From Luzula sylvatica (lineage: Eukaryota; Streptophyta; Magnoliopsida; Poales; Juncaceae), in the NCBI GenBank assembly GCA_946800325.1, contig OX326960.1, forward strand, positions 51,827,355-51,891,354: DNA of 64,000 nucleotides, written 5' to 3'. Shown in pieces: positions 35,154-47,651 of the stretch (position 1 is the first letter of the stretch; each line of letters starts with the position of its first letter). The notes beneath the pieces are model-generated. The model had not been told where the DNA came from and searched no databases. It was given only the letters and a program-made list of their open reading frames with translations. The position numbers and the translations under genes are program-made.

Positions 35154-36113
35154 ATGGCTTCCAATTATAGAACCGACGAAGTGACAAATCGTTATTTATT
35201 TCGTAATAGGAGAGCCGGAAATAAATATCAGGCCTTCCTCGGTTCCCCGGTACTAGATTGTTTTCATTTCGTTCCACCAAGTCGTCCAAACCCCAACACC
35301 AATTTTATCACCGCGGAATTGGAAAATCGTTTATCTCATTGGAATCTTAATTTCCTAGTAGATTTCAAATATGTTTATTATGATATTGTTGTGCGGTTAT
35401 TTTATGCCAATGGTTGCATAGATGATCATGGAAATTATAAGTCCTACCTATTTGGGAAAGAAATTATTGTTTCTCAAAGTCTTCTACGTGATTTATTTGA
35501 TTTAGGGGATTTCGGATTAGATGAATATGTTGGTGTGGATGAGGGTACGTCTCGGAGTGGTGCTTACCTTCTATCGCCCTGTCCATTTGTACTTTTTGTA
35601 GATCAAGCAAAAATTATAAAGCATGTCACGAAAAGTTGGGAATTCACCTATCCCACTTTGTTTTATCTTAGTCTTAGGGGTATGTTTGATATTGTTGATC
35701 GCATCGTGGTTCCACAAAAGCGTCACAATATTTACCTTATGAATGCTTATTATCTACGACACATATGACATTTGGAAAAAAAAATCAACATCCCGTATGT
35801 CATTATCCAACACATGAATAGCGTTGATAGTCACAGATTGTATTTTCCATATGGAAATATAATCACCAAAATATGCATTCATTTCGGGATAGAAATTCCA
35901 TATGAAGAAATGCGTATGCCATGTAAAAGAAGTGAAAACATTATTAGTCCAAATGGATTGAGAGAGTATGGACTACATCCTCACGTGAATGGTTGGTATA
36001 TTCGAGATCCTTCCCCATTCTATATTCTTCCTCGTTTGGATGAGAATGGCAATGAGATACCGGGCACTGAAGCAATAAATTTCGTATCCCCAAATTTCTC
36101 TACAAGATCGTGA
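35154..36113 (+). pseudogene. Putative plant transposon protein ORF with in-frame TGA
   Basis: One plus-strand frame of 320 codons starting MASNYRTDEV, interrupted only by TGA at 35766-35768. It resembles the 'putative plant transposon protein' domain found beside many plant retroelements and MULEs: a RLFYANG block (around residue 82), a KEIIVSQSLLRDLFDL block, and in the second half FPYGNIITKICIHFG, the family's LPYG-like motif. Function is not established for the family. It is transcribed away from the two minus-strand genes. Two readings are possible: a recent nonsense mutation, or two separate proteins (204 and about 113 residues). A purine/pyrimidine-rich CTTCTT leader precedes the start. 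Confidence 0.6.
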
Positions 36114-36476
36114 AGTTAGTTACAAGAATTAGTAATGTATTTCGTATTTACAATTTCATATCCTTGAAGTTATATCCTTCAAATTAGTTGTATTCCATGT
36201 CAGTAGTAATGTATTTCGTATTTACAATTTCATGTAGTTTGTTTATTTTATTTAATTTGGTTATTTTCAATTACTTTTTCAAACACGAACTAAAACTAAA
36301 ACTAAAACTAAAACTAAAATTAACATCAAACAAACATCAAACAAATATCAAACAAAATCTAAAACTAAAACTAACATCAAACAAAACATGAACACAAATG
36401 TAAATCTAAAACATGAAACAAACAAAAATCATAATCCCAACAACATAATACAAACACGAACACATGAAAACAAAAT

Positions 36477-38499
36477 CTAACTATCATCTCTCGGAGCATT
36501 CTGAGTGGAGTCGAAGAACTCGAACTGGTTTCGAGAAGAACTGGCCCCACTATGACCATATGGATACGTGACATTCATGAAATCCATCATCTCAGTACCT
36601 GATGTATACTGAGGGCGAGATGTACATACGTAATCCGAGGAAGGTGGCCGGAATACCTCGCTCCATGGGTTCAACTCGGGCTGCGATCCAAAATGTGGTG
36701 GTGGCTGAGACTCGTGCTGACTTGTATGGTCTTGTGGAGGCGGTGGTGAAGGCCGATTAAGAACATTGCCATATTCGTTATTCAAAGCCAATGTCTCGAG
36801 TAGCAAAGACATCATATTCGCCATCTGATCCAACGTGAGTCCGGCAGAACAATTACTGCCACAAGGCGAATTCTGTCTAGCTCGATGGATATCTAAGCGG
36901 AGTTCCTCCACCTGAAAGTTAGGAAAGTTAAATTGAATGTATATATAATATAGAAATAATTGTATCATACCATGGATCGCAAGACCGGTCCAGTAGCTCG
37001 AAACCTCGCGTTAGGTGGATCCACATAGTTCAAAATCCACCGTCGCGTAATTCTCCAAAACCAAGCCATATAATCCTGTACAAGTTCCAAAAATTTAACA
37101 TCTTACAAAGGTCTAATATAATTATTAATTAAAATCATACCTCCCTAGTGAATTGGCCACTCAATACCGTGGTATCCTCCTCCACAAGTGACTGATGTCT
37201 AGCATCCCACATTCCCAAAAACGGAGTAATCTGAGGAGTAGTAAGGTTTGCACGTCGAGCCATAATAGGATTCGGAGGGATATGCTGTCGAAATCCGAAC
37301 TGCATGAGGACCCTATCGGGTAGGTGCATCTCGACGATACCGCCAAATATGAGCGGTACCTTCGCTAGCTAGAGATGAGAAGCCACAAAACACTCTTGTG
37401 GCAGCAAACGTGTGAAATCATGTGTGTATGGAGTCCATACGACCTACGAAGATCAAAATTAAGGTTTATTTTATAACAAATATAAGGTAAGGGTTATGGG
37501 TTATTTAATAAATAAGTGAATACCTTCTGACACGTGAGCTGATCCAACTGGTCGATATAATACTTCACATTTGTTCCTTTGTTTGACCCAGCAAATGTGC
37601 GCGCACCAATGTAATAATTCATTAACGGAGTCCCGTTAATTGACCCAGCAGCTGTCATATCAGGCGAACCAATACCAAAATGGAACCAAGCCCAAACCTA
37701 TCAAAAATGACACAATAAAAATATGATAAGACCAATGAATAAAAATCGAACGAAATAAAAAAAAATATTATACCTGCACAAGTGAATACCAACCATAAGC
37801 TCTATTGGCGCCGACCTTGCATGCAGTTCCCAACGATCTATACATGTAACCAAGTACGGCTGCACCCCATGCATAAGTCCCGCATCTATCGAAATCCTCC
37901 AAATAATACACCAAAGAAGCAGAAAATCGTCCCTGCTGAGCATTCGAGAATGCCATAGAACCAATAAAGAACAAAATGTATGCCCTCGTCCATTGGTCGC
38001 AAATTTCTGCTGTCGGATTGACTGGGAGTGCATCGAAATTCTCACGCAACCATGTAATGGTCAAACGTTGGCCCTTGTCAGGAACTGCCCCAACCAAACG
38101 TAAGAAATCCGCATGCAAATCATCGCCCATCTGTTTCTCTCGATAAACTGGGTGACCGTCTATTGCAAACCCAGTAAGCAAAGAAACATCACGCAACGTG
38201 ATCGTAATCTCACCATGCGGTGTATGGAAGCTGTTAGTCTCAGGACGCCACCGCTGAATCAGTGCCGTCAGGAAGGGATGATCTAGCTGGATATATGCAC
38301 ATCTCGTAGGCAGATAAAATCCAGCCCGTCGTAGCCTATCATCGATTTCAGGATGCTGCATCATCTCGAACCAACCGATCCAACTAGACCCGTGCTGACT
38401 GATGTGTTTCTTCGTGATCAAATTGTCGAGAGACTCGTTGGACACATGGTTCACCTGATCGGTAAGAACTGACGAATCCACTGGTCCAGGATCAACCAT
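36477..38499 (-). pseudogene. Plant mobile domain (MAIN-like) gene of the MULE
   Basis: Five exons on the minus strand with consistent phase: 38499-37774, 37697-37524, 37443-37141, 37075-36971, 36911-36477 (581 codons). The start MVDPGPVDSS, then WFEMMQHPEIDDRLRRAGFY, LLTGFAIDG, and VLMQFGFRQHIPPNP are hallmarks of the plant mobile domain (PMD) shared by MAIN/MAIL1 and by proteins carried by transposons. The C-terminus is Pro/Ser-rich. Exon 3 has an in-frame TAG at 37371-37369 where a Trp is usual, so this copy is probably inactive. The role of PMD in transposition is unknown; host members act in silencing and genome stability. Confidence 0.8.
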
Positions 38500-38633
38500 C
38501 TGAATAACCAATAAAGACACAAATTAATCAAACAATTCAAAAGTTCAAATAATTTCAAATAATTACAAATAATAATTCAACACTAACAAATAAAAAGTTC
38601 AAATAATTTCAAACAAAACATAACATACAAAAT

Positions 38634-39638
38634 TCAAACAAAACTACATATGTGATGGGCATTCAGTTGGCGATTCTGAGAGGCAACACTAGAATTAACG
38701 CACTGGTGTCCTCCTGTGAATTTACTGATTTTCCAATATGCATCCTTTTTCGAAATTATTGCACGAAGCCTCCACGGACAATCGTCTTTAACGCAACATA
38801 TCTGGTATTCGTTTTTCGTACTTCTCTGCACACGAAACTCCACGTAATTCTTTATCGACCATTCAGTAATTTCATGTTTCAATCCATCCTTCATTGCAAA
38901 CATAAGTCCAAGCCATGATTTGTCACTGGGCAAATCATTTCTCTGATTTGTTTCCTCACCTCCATCATCAGCTATCATTGAATCGATCCATTCATCATCT
39001 CTACATATATAAGGCATTTCTTCTGCCATGTTCATTGAATTTAACCATTCTCCTTCTACACTCGATGCATGCACCACATCAACAATATCAATTTCCCCTA
39101 CACTTTGTTCACTACAATATTCCTCTACTTGTTCTTCTTGTTCTTCTCCATTATCATCATATTCTTCTTGTTCTTCTTCATTATTATTATGTTGTGATGA
39201 TCCTATCTGACCGGAATGATATCTGGAATCATAACCCGAATCTGAAGAATGACCCGCACAATTATATCCAAAAGGAGCATTACTTTGGTATGGATTATAT
39301 TTCGGCCTTGTCTCAATAAACAATTGTTTATAAGTTCCAGTATTGATTTGCATCATCATTAAGAGACTTGAATCCCCATTTATTTCGACAACATCCCAAA
39401 TTCCTAATTGAATTGGCCAATTTGTTTTCAGAATCAAATCATACATTTCACGATTGATTTGGGTGTTATTGTAAACTAAATTTACTAAATCCTGAAATGA
39501 ACTTCCATAAGGCAAATTCATTAACATATTTCGACCACCTTCGTAACGGGATATACTATCGACAACCCTATTTATATACCCGTCCCAATAAATCACGAAG
39601 GATGCTTCCATATGGTCACTGCGTTTTGTGTTCAACAA
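38634..39638 (-). pseudogene. Mutator transposase N-terminal part (MuDR DNA-binding domain), truncated
   Basis: A 334-codon minus-strand ORF. Residues 1-120 are a PB1-like or leader region; 140-200 an acidic E/Q-rich linker; about 243-320 the MuDR-type DNA-binding domain (LMFAMKDGLKHEITEWSIKN, FRVQRSTKNEYQICC, CPWRLRA, HQC). The ORF stops right after this domain, where a full MURA protein would go on through the DDE catalytic core and a SWIM zinc finger. None of that is present before the PMD gene begins 135 bp downstream. It may still bind the terminal repeats. Confidence 0.8.
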
Positions 39639-39699
39639 TTAAAGCATTTCAAATTCAATATTTATTTTTTGCATAATATAATGTGTGTCTCTACAAAAC

Positions 39700-40150
39700 C
39701 ATATAATTGGATCCAAAATCCTAAAACCCTAAATCATAAATGGATCATAAAACCTTAATGGATCCTAATTCATAAATCATAAATCATAAATGGATCATAA
39801 TTTCTAAATGGATCCTAAAACCTACATCCTAAATGGATCATAATTCCTAAATGGATCCTAATTCCTAAATGGATCCTAAAACCTTAATGGATCCTAATTC
39901 ATAAATCATAAATGGATCATAATTTCTAAATGGATCCTAAAACCTAAATCATAAATGGATCATAATTCCTAAATGGATCATATTTCCTAAATGGATCCTA
40001 AATCCTAAAGCCTTAATGGATCCTAAATCCTAAAGCCTTAATGGATCCTAAATCCTAAGTGGATCCTAAATCCTAAGTGGATCTTATATCACAAATCATA
40101 AATCCAAAATGGATCCGAAATTCTAAATGGATTCTAAATCGTAAATCCTA
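39700..40150. repeat. Tandem ATGGATCCTAAATCCTAA repeats
   Basis: About 25 degenerate units of 16-20 bp with core AATGGATC(C/A)TAAT, between the Mutator ORF and the right TIR. Non-coding, probably by replication slippage. Confidence 0.85.
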
Positions 40151-40458
40151 AATCGTACTCTATATTAAAAGAATAATTTACCTTTCGTTCCGACAAAATA
40201 TCTCGATTATCAAACAAAATCCTAGCCGTTTAATTCGATTTTTCGCACAAATCGGTCCTAACAAACAAAAATCGAAACATACACTAGTTATATAACAGTT
40301 TATACTCTATTTTCAGAAGATTTCGAACACAAAATAAACAAAAAAAACAAAATTTACCTCAAATCGCCGAGAGAGAGAGAGAGAGCTTGGCTGTGGCTGG
40401 GAGGAGAGAAATGGGGAGAGGAGGAGGGAGAGAGAAGAAACAGCGGCGTAAAGGCTTA

Positions 40459-40742
40459 AGAAATTTGGCGGAGTTTGTAAGTCCGCCAATTAGTGCATGG
40501 CGGAGTTACAGATGCCGCCAATCTCCACAGTGGCGGAGTTACCAATTCCGCCAAATATTAAACCTTCTTAATTCCCGATGTCAGATTAATTGTAGTTAAT
40601 ATATGGCGGAGTTACAGACTCCGCCATTTTTAAATTTTGGCGGAGTTACAAACTCCGCCATTGTGTATTTTCGGAATTACCCAAAAAAGTTGTGTATTTT
40701 CGGAATAAACTTAAAAAACATGTGTGAATAGTGAATTTTTCC
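40459..40742 (-). repeat. Right TIR of MULE with five internal hairpins
   Basis: Inverted copy of 34263-34546 differing at one position (GGTTTAAT for GGATTAAT, read in the left-arm sense). The five TGGCGG...CCGCCA hairpins are all present. Confidence 0.93.
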
Positions 40743-41405
40743 TTATTGTAATCAACTTTTGCATATTAAAATTTTATTTCCGAAAAATTCAAAATAATAA
40801 AAAATAGAAAAATGTAAATAATGTCTTTAATAAAAGTAACTAAATAAATAACCTAATTTTTCTATTTGTTTTTTTAGTTTGATTAATTACATTATTTATT
40901 AAAAAATAGAAAAATAGAAAAATAAGTTATTTATTTAGTTAGTTTGATTAATTACATTATTTACATTTTTCTATTTTTGTAATTATTTCGAATAAAATAT
41001 TATTTTTTATTTTCCAAAAAATTATATTATTAATATTTCCAGAAATATATATTGATATTATTTCCATAAATTATTACTGCTATTAATATTATTATTATTA
41101 TTACTATTGTTATTATTGATAAATTATTTATTATTAAATTATTAAATTTATTTTTTATTTCCAAAAATTATTTATTATTACATTTATTAATTTATTATTA
41201 AAAATAAAGATTGCTTCAAGATAATTTGGTCAGTAAGAAAAATATAACAATTGAATTAAATTAGTTTGGTGATAATTATGATAGGGGTTAGATGAAAATA
41301 AAAAGTTTGGGAGAAGATGTTCTTTTGGAGTTTTTAAGAGGTCGGGAAGTTCTGTGAAATATCAACAAAAAGGAAGGGTTTATTTAAAATTTTCTCAATT
41401 ATTTA

Positions 41406-42601
41406 TGATGTTTGATGTTGTGGGTATAAACTTTGGGAGATGGATAAAATATGAAATACATAAAATAACTAATAAAAACAGAGTACCTGCCAAGTGACAA
41501 CGGAAAGAGTACGGCAAAGATTCCTCCGACGGGAAATTTACCCACTCTACCTCTCCGTTATGTTCGATAACGACCGTTTTCGTTGCCGTCATCTTTCTAT
41601 TAATTTCAATATCCCGTACAGCGAGTCAGTCCACTCTTTAAATCAATATTACGACTTGCTACACATACTTTGTTGATTTCAAATGCAACATAAAATTGGT
41701 AATTTCGTTATGTAACGCCCCGCCGAGTCATTTTCTCATTGCGACATGATAGTATGGTATTTAGCCAATAAGAATATTACAGGTGGCTGCCTGTATTTGT
41801 CCAGAAATAATATAATTGATATATGTTTATATCCCAAATAAATAAAAATATATTAACAAGAATAACCGGTACATAGTATATACCTACGGACACCTTTGAT
41901 ATATGCTATTTTATTTTATTTATATCACTGACTGGTTTATCTTAAAAAATATATATTTAACTCAGCCACACTGTTCCAACAGCTAAATCCAATTCCTTTC
42001 TCTTCCCTAGGCTAGTTTCCTACAGTTTAAGCAATGCAGTACCTGTCCTAACTATATTTATATGTACAAAATTTATTCAAAATAAATTCAATTCATAAGT
42101 ATAATTAATGCAAGAGTCCTAATATTTATTGAAATTAATTGATAAATAACTACAAATGTATATAAGAATATAATTCAATGGATTTTTAAGATACAAAAAT
42201 AAACCGCCCACAATTTATAGTCGATACAAACTAAAAGGTACAAAAATAACACAAAGTTAGGAGGCTATGTATGTAAATCTGCATTGTAAGATACGTACAG
42301 CTCCGAAAAATACTAAACAAAAAAGTTGATAAAAAAGGGCGAAAGAAGAAAGTGTTCTTTCCTCTCTCTCTTTCTCTCTGTCACTGGCAAAGCATCCCAC
42401 TATCATCGCTTCCAAGGCAAGAAAATTAACTCTCCTTTACAACACACGCTCACACCAAAAGAAGCAACCGAAAATGCTGGCGAGAAACCCTAGAACCCCT
42501 GAGCGTTAGATCTCCATTGTCGTTGCTAAAGCTAGTACGAGGATCCACTTCGATCCTCGATCGTCTTCTTATCCATTTGCCTTTGTCAATTTGATCTGAC
42601 A
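41406..42601. other. Intergenic and 5' region of the kinesin gene
   Basis: Mostly AT-rich without a gene. The last 250 bp become CT-rich (CCTCTCTCTCTTTCTCTCTG at about 42360) and contain a telo-box AAACCCTAG at 42485-42493, in keeping with the leader of a growth-related gene. Confidence 0.5.
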
Positions 42602-45600
42602 ATGTCGAGTTCGAAGAACGGGTCGAGGCAGAGGAAGGGATCCATGGGATCAGCTTCTAAGGCCGTGAACTCACCGGTTTCTTCTTCGGCGTCTGTTAGT
42701 GTTCCGCCGCCGTTAGACGACCAGTTTTCGCCGGTTTCTTCTTTTGGGAATAGGAGAGCTCAGGATTTATTTGCGATTGAGAACAGTGTGGCTGAGTTGG
42801 ATCCGGATGGGTGTAAGGAGAATGTCACTGTTACTGTCCGATTCCGACCTCTCAGGTTCCATTAAATCTTTGTTTCGTCTTTTTTATTGCGTATTTCTTG
42901 TACTCTATTTTCCAATTTGTTTCTGGCTAAATTGGAGAGATTGTTACTCAATTGAGCAAGTATAATCTCAAATAAGAGAATTAATTTCTCTCTTTGTATC
43001 CATACTCTTTTTGTTTGATTTCAAGTCAGTTCTGGAATCGTATCTCTTCAATTTGCTCTAAAATCGAATTTTAATTCATAATACTCTATTTTTTCTTCTT
43101 CTTTTGCAAATTAAGCCCTAGAGAGATTCGTCAAGGCGAAGAAATCGCTTGGTATGCAGATGGCGAAACCATCGTAAGAAGCGAAAACCATCCATCTGTA
43201 GCATATGCTTACGGTACATCAATTTTCTTCAATTCTAGAAAGATAATCAAAGTTTAGTTTATATTGATTAATAATAGTAAATTTATGCTTTGATAATTCA
43301 GATAAAGTTTTTGGACCGACCACTACAACTCGCCATGTGTATGACGTGGCAGCTCAGCATGTTGTCAGTAGTTCAATGGAGGGCGTAAATGGTAATTTCC
43401 CCCTTTTCTTATGATCCTCGCTTATTTATTTAATAGTTCTATAATTCTTTTATTTAATTGTTTGGGTATTAGGAACAATTTTTGCATATGGAGTTACTAG
43501 TAGTGGCAAGACTCACACTATGCATGTAAACATATTTTATAACTATATTTTGAGTTCAAATCAAATTTCAAAATAGAATATTTGTAATTTAAATGATTTC
43601 TTTTTTTAGGGAGATCAAAGATCCCCTGGTATAATACCACTGGCAGTAAAAGACGCATTTGGCATAATACAAGAGGTAATAATATTACATACACACGTAT
43701 AATGATACATACTATTCTCATTTTGAGTTGCTAATTTTGAATTTTTCAGACCCCAAATCGCGAATTTCTCTTACGTGTCTCGTACTTAGAAATCTACAAC
43801 GAGGTAAATAATCTCAACAAATTCAAATTCAAATTCAAATGTAAATTTTGAAGCCTCATTTCTCTGAGTTCTTTCTAAACAAGATTAAATTTGTTTTTAA
43901 TTAGGTCGTTAATGATCTACTAAATCCAGCTGGCCAGAATCTAAGAATCAGAGAAGATCTTCAGGTCTTTAATCCGTCTCTCTTTTCTTGTATAATGTAA
44001 TATAATATACTAATACTTCAGGGTATTTTTGATATTTAGGGAACTTTTGTAGAGGGTATAAAAGAAGAGGTGGTTTTATCTCCTGCTCATGCATTATCTC
44101 TTATCGCCACTGGAGAAGGTTAATATTTAATTTTCATTTTAATAATTTAGTTAGTTTAATTAACTCGAAATTTTAATTATTTTAGAGCATAGGCACGTGG
44201 GGTCGACGAATTTCAATCTGCAGAGTAGTAGAAGCCATACAATATTCACTCTGGTTTTCTACTTTTCCTCGCATTTTAAAAACTAAAAAACTAAAAACAA
44301 AATATTTTTTTTCATATCTTTTTGGGACTTTTGGTTGCAGACAATAGAGAGTAGTCCGTGTGGCGAGTCTAACGAAGGCGAGGCCGTTACTTTCTCACAG
44401 CTCGTTAGTTATTTTTTTACTTATCTTATTATTATTTTTCTTTTTTGAAATTTAATTTGTCTCATTGTGCTAACTTAATTTACGTTTTTGCACCTGTGCT
44501 AGAACTTGATTGATTTAGCGGGTTCAGAAAGTTCTAAAGCCGAAACAACTGGATTACGCAGAAAAGAAGGGTCTTATATCAATAAATCCCTCTTAACTCT
44601 TGGAACTGTATGAATTCAAACTCGAATTAATGTAAATTTATCTAAATTTGTGATTAATTTTGAGTTTGATTTAATTTATTTAGGTAATATCCAAATTAAG
44701 TGATGCAAAAGGAACACATGTACCATATAGAGATTCGAAACTAACTCGATTGCTCCAATCTTCTCTGAGCGGCCAAGGCCGTGTTTCTGTAATCTTCAAC
44801 TTTTATAATATTATTTTTAATTAATTAATTAATTACGTAATTATTTAATTAATAAATTTTATGATTTAATGTGCAGTTAATTTGTACGGTGACTCCTTCA
44901 TCAAGCAATGCAGAAGAAACGCACAACACATTAAAATTCGCGCATCGTGCGAAATGTATCGAGATTCAAGCATCACAAAATAAAATAATTGACGAAAAAT
45001 CTTTGATTAAAAAATATCAAAATGAAATTAAGAGATTAAAAGATGAATTGGATCATTTAAAAAAGGGTATCGTAATTTCCAAGAAAGACGATTCTGACTC
45101 TAACATATTTCTCCTCAAACAAAAGGTATACAATTAATAAATTAAAAAAGTGAAATTAATTAAATTGTTTGACTAATTTTGAAAATTGGAAAAGTTGGAG
45201 GATGGGAATGTAAAATTGCAATCAAGATTAGAGCAAGAAGAGGATGCGAAAGCAGCGTTATTAGGACGAATACAAAGATTAACGAAATTAATTTTGGTTT
45301 CGACAAAAGCGACCCAATCCACCCGTTTCCCTCTCAAACCCGGTCCTAGACGCAGACACTCTTTCGGCGAAGAAGAGGTTCAGTTCTTTTTATTTTATTT
45401 ATTTTATTTTAAACTTTGTTTTAATATTTTATTATTTTTTAATTGAAGCTGGCATATTTGCCGTATAAAAGGAGGGATATGATAGTTGAAAACGAGAGCA
45501 GTGAATTTTTGGTGCCGATCGAAGGAGGATGTGAAACAGGCGAAGAATCTTCTTCTAAAGACGAAAAAAGAAAAAATAATAAGCACGGCCTTCTTAATTG

Positions 45601-46911
45601 GTTCAAACTTAGGGTACACAATCATCTCAAAAACTCAAAATATCACCAGTACCCCTACAAAACATTAGAAAATAAATCACAAAAGAATCGTATTTTAGTC
45701 ATTACATTGATAATTTAGGGAAGGAAAGGTATTTTTAATATTTTCGAGTTTTTTTTAGTAAAGTCACTACATATCACGTGTTCCTTCCAAAAGATTAGAA
45801 TATGAAGGGTATTTTTGATATTTTTTGTTTTCTAGGGGTATTTAAATATTTATGATATTTCTCACTTTTTTCAGAAAAGGGAGAGTGGTGGAACGCCAAT
45901 AACGAGTTCGGACGGGGAGAAATCGAGTGTGAGCAAATCATTCACGGCCCCATCGACTCCTCAAGCCGAGAGCGTTAATTACAACATCAACGCCAACAAT
46001 TACTCACTTCACGAGCCGCGAATCTCTAGTTCTCTACTCGGCGGCGAAGAGAGTTTGTTAGACGTAGTGCTGACGGGGCCCGCCACCACTGACGATTTTG
46101 AAAGCCCACTCGAGAGCGTGGATCTTATGAGAGAACAAGTTAAGATTTTATCCGGTGATGTGGCGCTTCAGACTAGCGTGATTAAACGTCTCGCTGACGA
46201 GGCTTCGAAGAGTCCCGTCTCGAAAAAGGAACAAATTCAGGTAAGTTTATCATATTTATCTTTTCCAAACATAATTAATTTAAATAGATTTGTAAAATTA
46301 ACCATGATATATTAATTAACAATTTGGATATTTTTATATTTGGTAAGTTTTGAAGCCAAAGTATCATATTTACCCTTCGAAAAATAAAAAATATCATATA
46401 TGCCCTCTCGAAACATTATAATTATTTAACTTGGTTTGTAAAATTAAACCATGTTAAGCTCGAGAAATTAACAACCTCTGGATATTTTCTATATATTGGA
46501 AGTTTTGAAAGGGTAAATCTGATATTTTGGATTTTTAGAAGGGTAAATATGTAAATGCCACATATTTTTTAAATATATAATTTGTGATGAATTGTGAAAA
46601 ATGAAGGTGGAGATGAGGAAGATAAATGGTGAGATAAATGCAAAGAGGGAACAAATCTCTTCGTTAGAGAGACAAATGGCCGATTCAGATAACAATGGCG
46701 AAAATCATGACCTTCATCTCGATCCCGTAAATTATTTATTCTTTTTTCATATTTTAATTATTAATTTTAATATCTTAATTTTATATAATTTTCTAATTGT
46801 TTTGTACCAGTCTTATGCCCAAATAGTTGAACAACTCAACGAAAAATCCTTCGAACTCGAGGTTAAAATTGCTGATAACAGAGTCATTCAAGAGCAACTG
46901 CACCAAAAGGT

Positions 46912-46966
<55 letters not shown>

Positions 46967-47651
46967 ACATTCATTTAATTATTTAATTATTATTATTTAA
47001 CAGACGCAACAATGTGAAGAATTGCAAGAAACGGTGATGTTATTAAACCAACAACTCTCATCAAACACCATAACCAAAAACCACGAATTCGAAAACTCGT
47101 CAGAAAAATCCAGTTCCGAAATTTTTGAAATGAAGCAAAAATTATACGAGCAAAAAGAAATAAATTCGCAACTGGAATTAAAAAACAAAAAATTATCAGA
47201 AGAAAGTTCTTACGCGAAAGGCCTGGCCTCCGCAGCAGGAGTAGAATTAAAAGCCTTGTCCGAAGAAGTCACCAAATTAATGCACCAAAATGAAAAACTA
47301 AACGCTGAGCTGGCAGTAAAAAATTCTAATACTAATAATCCAAGACGGTTAAGTAATAGCGGTTCTAATAATAATATTAGGGGGGGTATTAACAATAGGA
47401 GGGTTAGTGGGGGTAGTGGTAATAGTAACAATAGGAGGGGGGAAAGTGTAAATAGTGTGAATAATCATAACTATGAGAATTTAGCGAGGGAGAAGGAGAT
47501 GAGGGAAGTGGAGTTGAATAAGAAGATCGAGGAGGCCAAAGAGAGAGAAGCCTTCTTGGAGAATGAGCTGGCGAATATGTGGGTGCTCGTTGCGAAATTG
47601 AGAAAGAATCAGGGGGGTCATGGCGAGAATAATTTCGATGTTAATTTGTGA
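42602..47651 (+). CDS. KIN7K: Kinesin-like protein, KIN-7 family (KIN7K-like)
   Basis: Microtubule motor ATPase. 19 exons, all GT-AG and in phase: 42602-42855, 43116-43213, 43302-43391, 43473-43525, 43610-43675, 43750-43803, 43905-43964, 44040-44118, 44186-44253, 44341-44403, 44503-44607, 44684-44788, 44877-45125, 45195-45377, 45449-45613, 45875-46240, 46607-46726, 46811-46909, 47004-47651 (974 residues). The motor domain covers about 78-390: P-loop [10 protein letters not shown], switch I SSRSHTIF, switch [12 protein letters not shown], and [11 protein letters not shown] before the neck. A long coiled coil follows. The Ser-rich N-terminus could be an organelle transit peptide, as annotated for the plant KIN-7K group. 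There is no C-terminal RING finger, unlike some KIN-7 members. The last residues are Asn-rich low complexity. The subgroup is assigned from remembered motor sequence. Confidence 0.93.
46915..46966. repeat. (CT)n microsatellite in kinesin intron 18
   Basis: CT tract starting six bases after the GT donor at 46910. It may act as extra polypyrimidine sequence. RFC5 intron 7 has the same arrangement. Confidence 0.9.

Larger units (their letters stand above)
34263..40742. mobile_element. Young Mutator-like element (6.48 kb), TSD TTATTGTAA
   Basis: Termini GGAAAAATTCACTATTC (34263) and its inverse (40742) start 284-bp inverted repeats that differ at one base in my reading. A perfect 9-bp duplication TTATTGTAA flanks the element (34254-34262, 40743-40751), the MULE hallmark. 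Cargo: a plus-strand plant-transposon-protein ORF (35154-36113), a minus-strand plant-mobile-domain gene (38499-36477) and a minus-strand Mutator N-terminal DNA-binding ORF (39638-38634). The catalytic DDE part of a transposase is absent and two of the three genes contain in-frame stops, so this copy must have been moved in trans. Confidence 0.93.
32985..41405. mobile_element. Older inverted-repeat element, disrupted by a MULE
   Basis: About 220 bp at 33000-33215 recurs inverted at about 41190-41400 with moderate identity; shared blocks include TAATTTAATTCAATTGTTAT and CTTCTTAAAAACTCC/CCTCTTAAAAACTCC. The arms lie outside the young MULE at 34263-40742, so the MULE inserted into the older element. 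Its own remaining interior (33240-34253 and 40752-41180) is AT-rich, with an ATTGCGG-rich MITE-like patch at 33247-33400. Class unknown. Confidence 0.55.
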
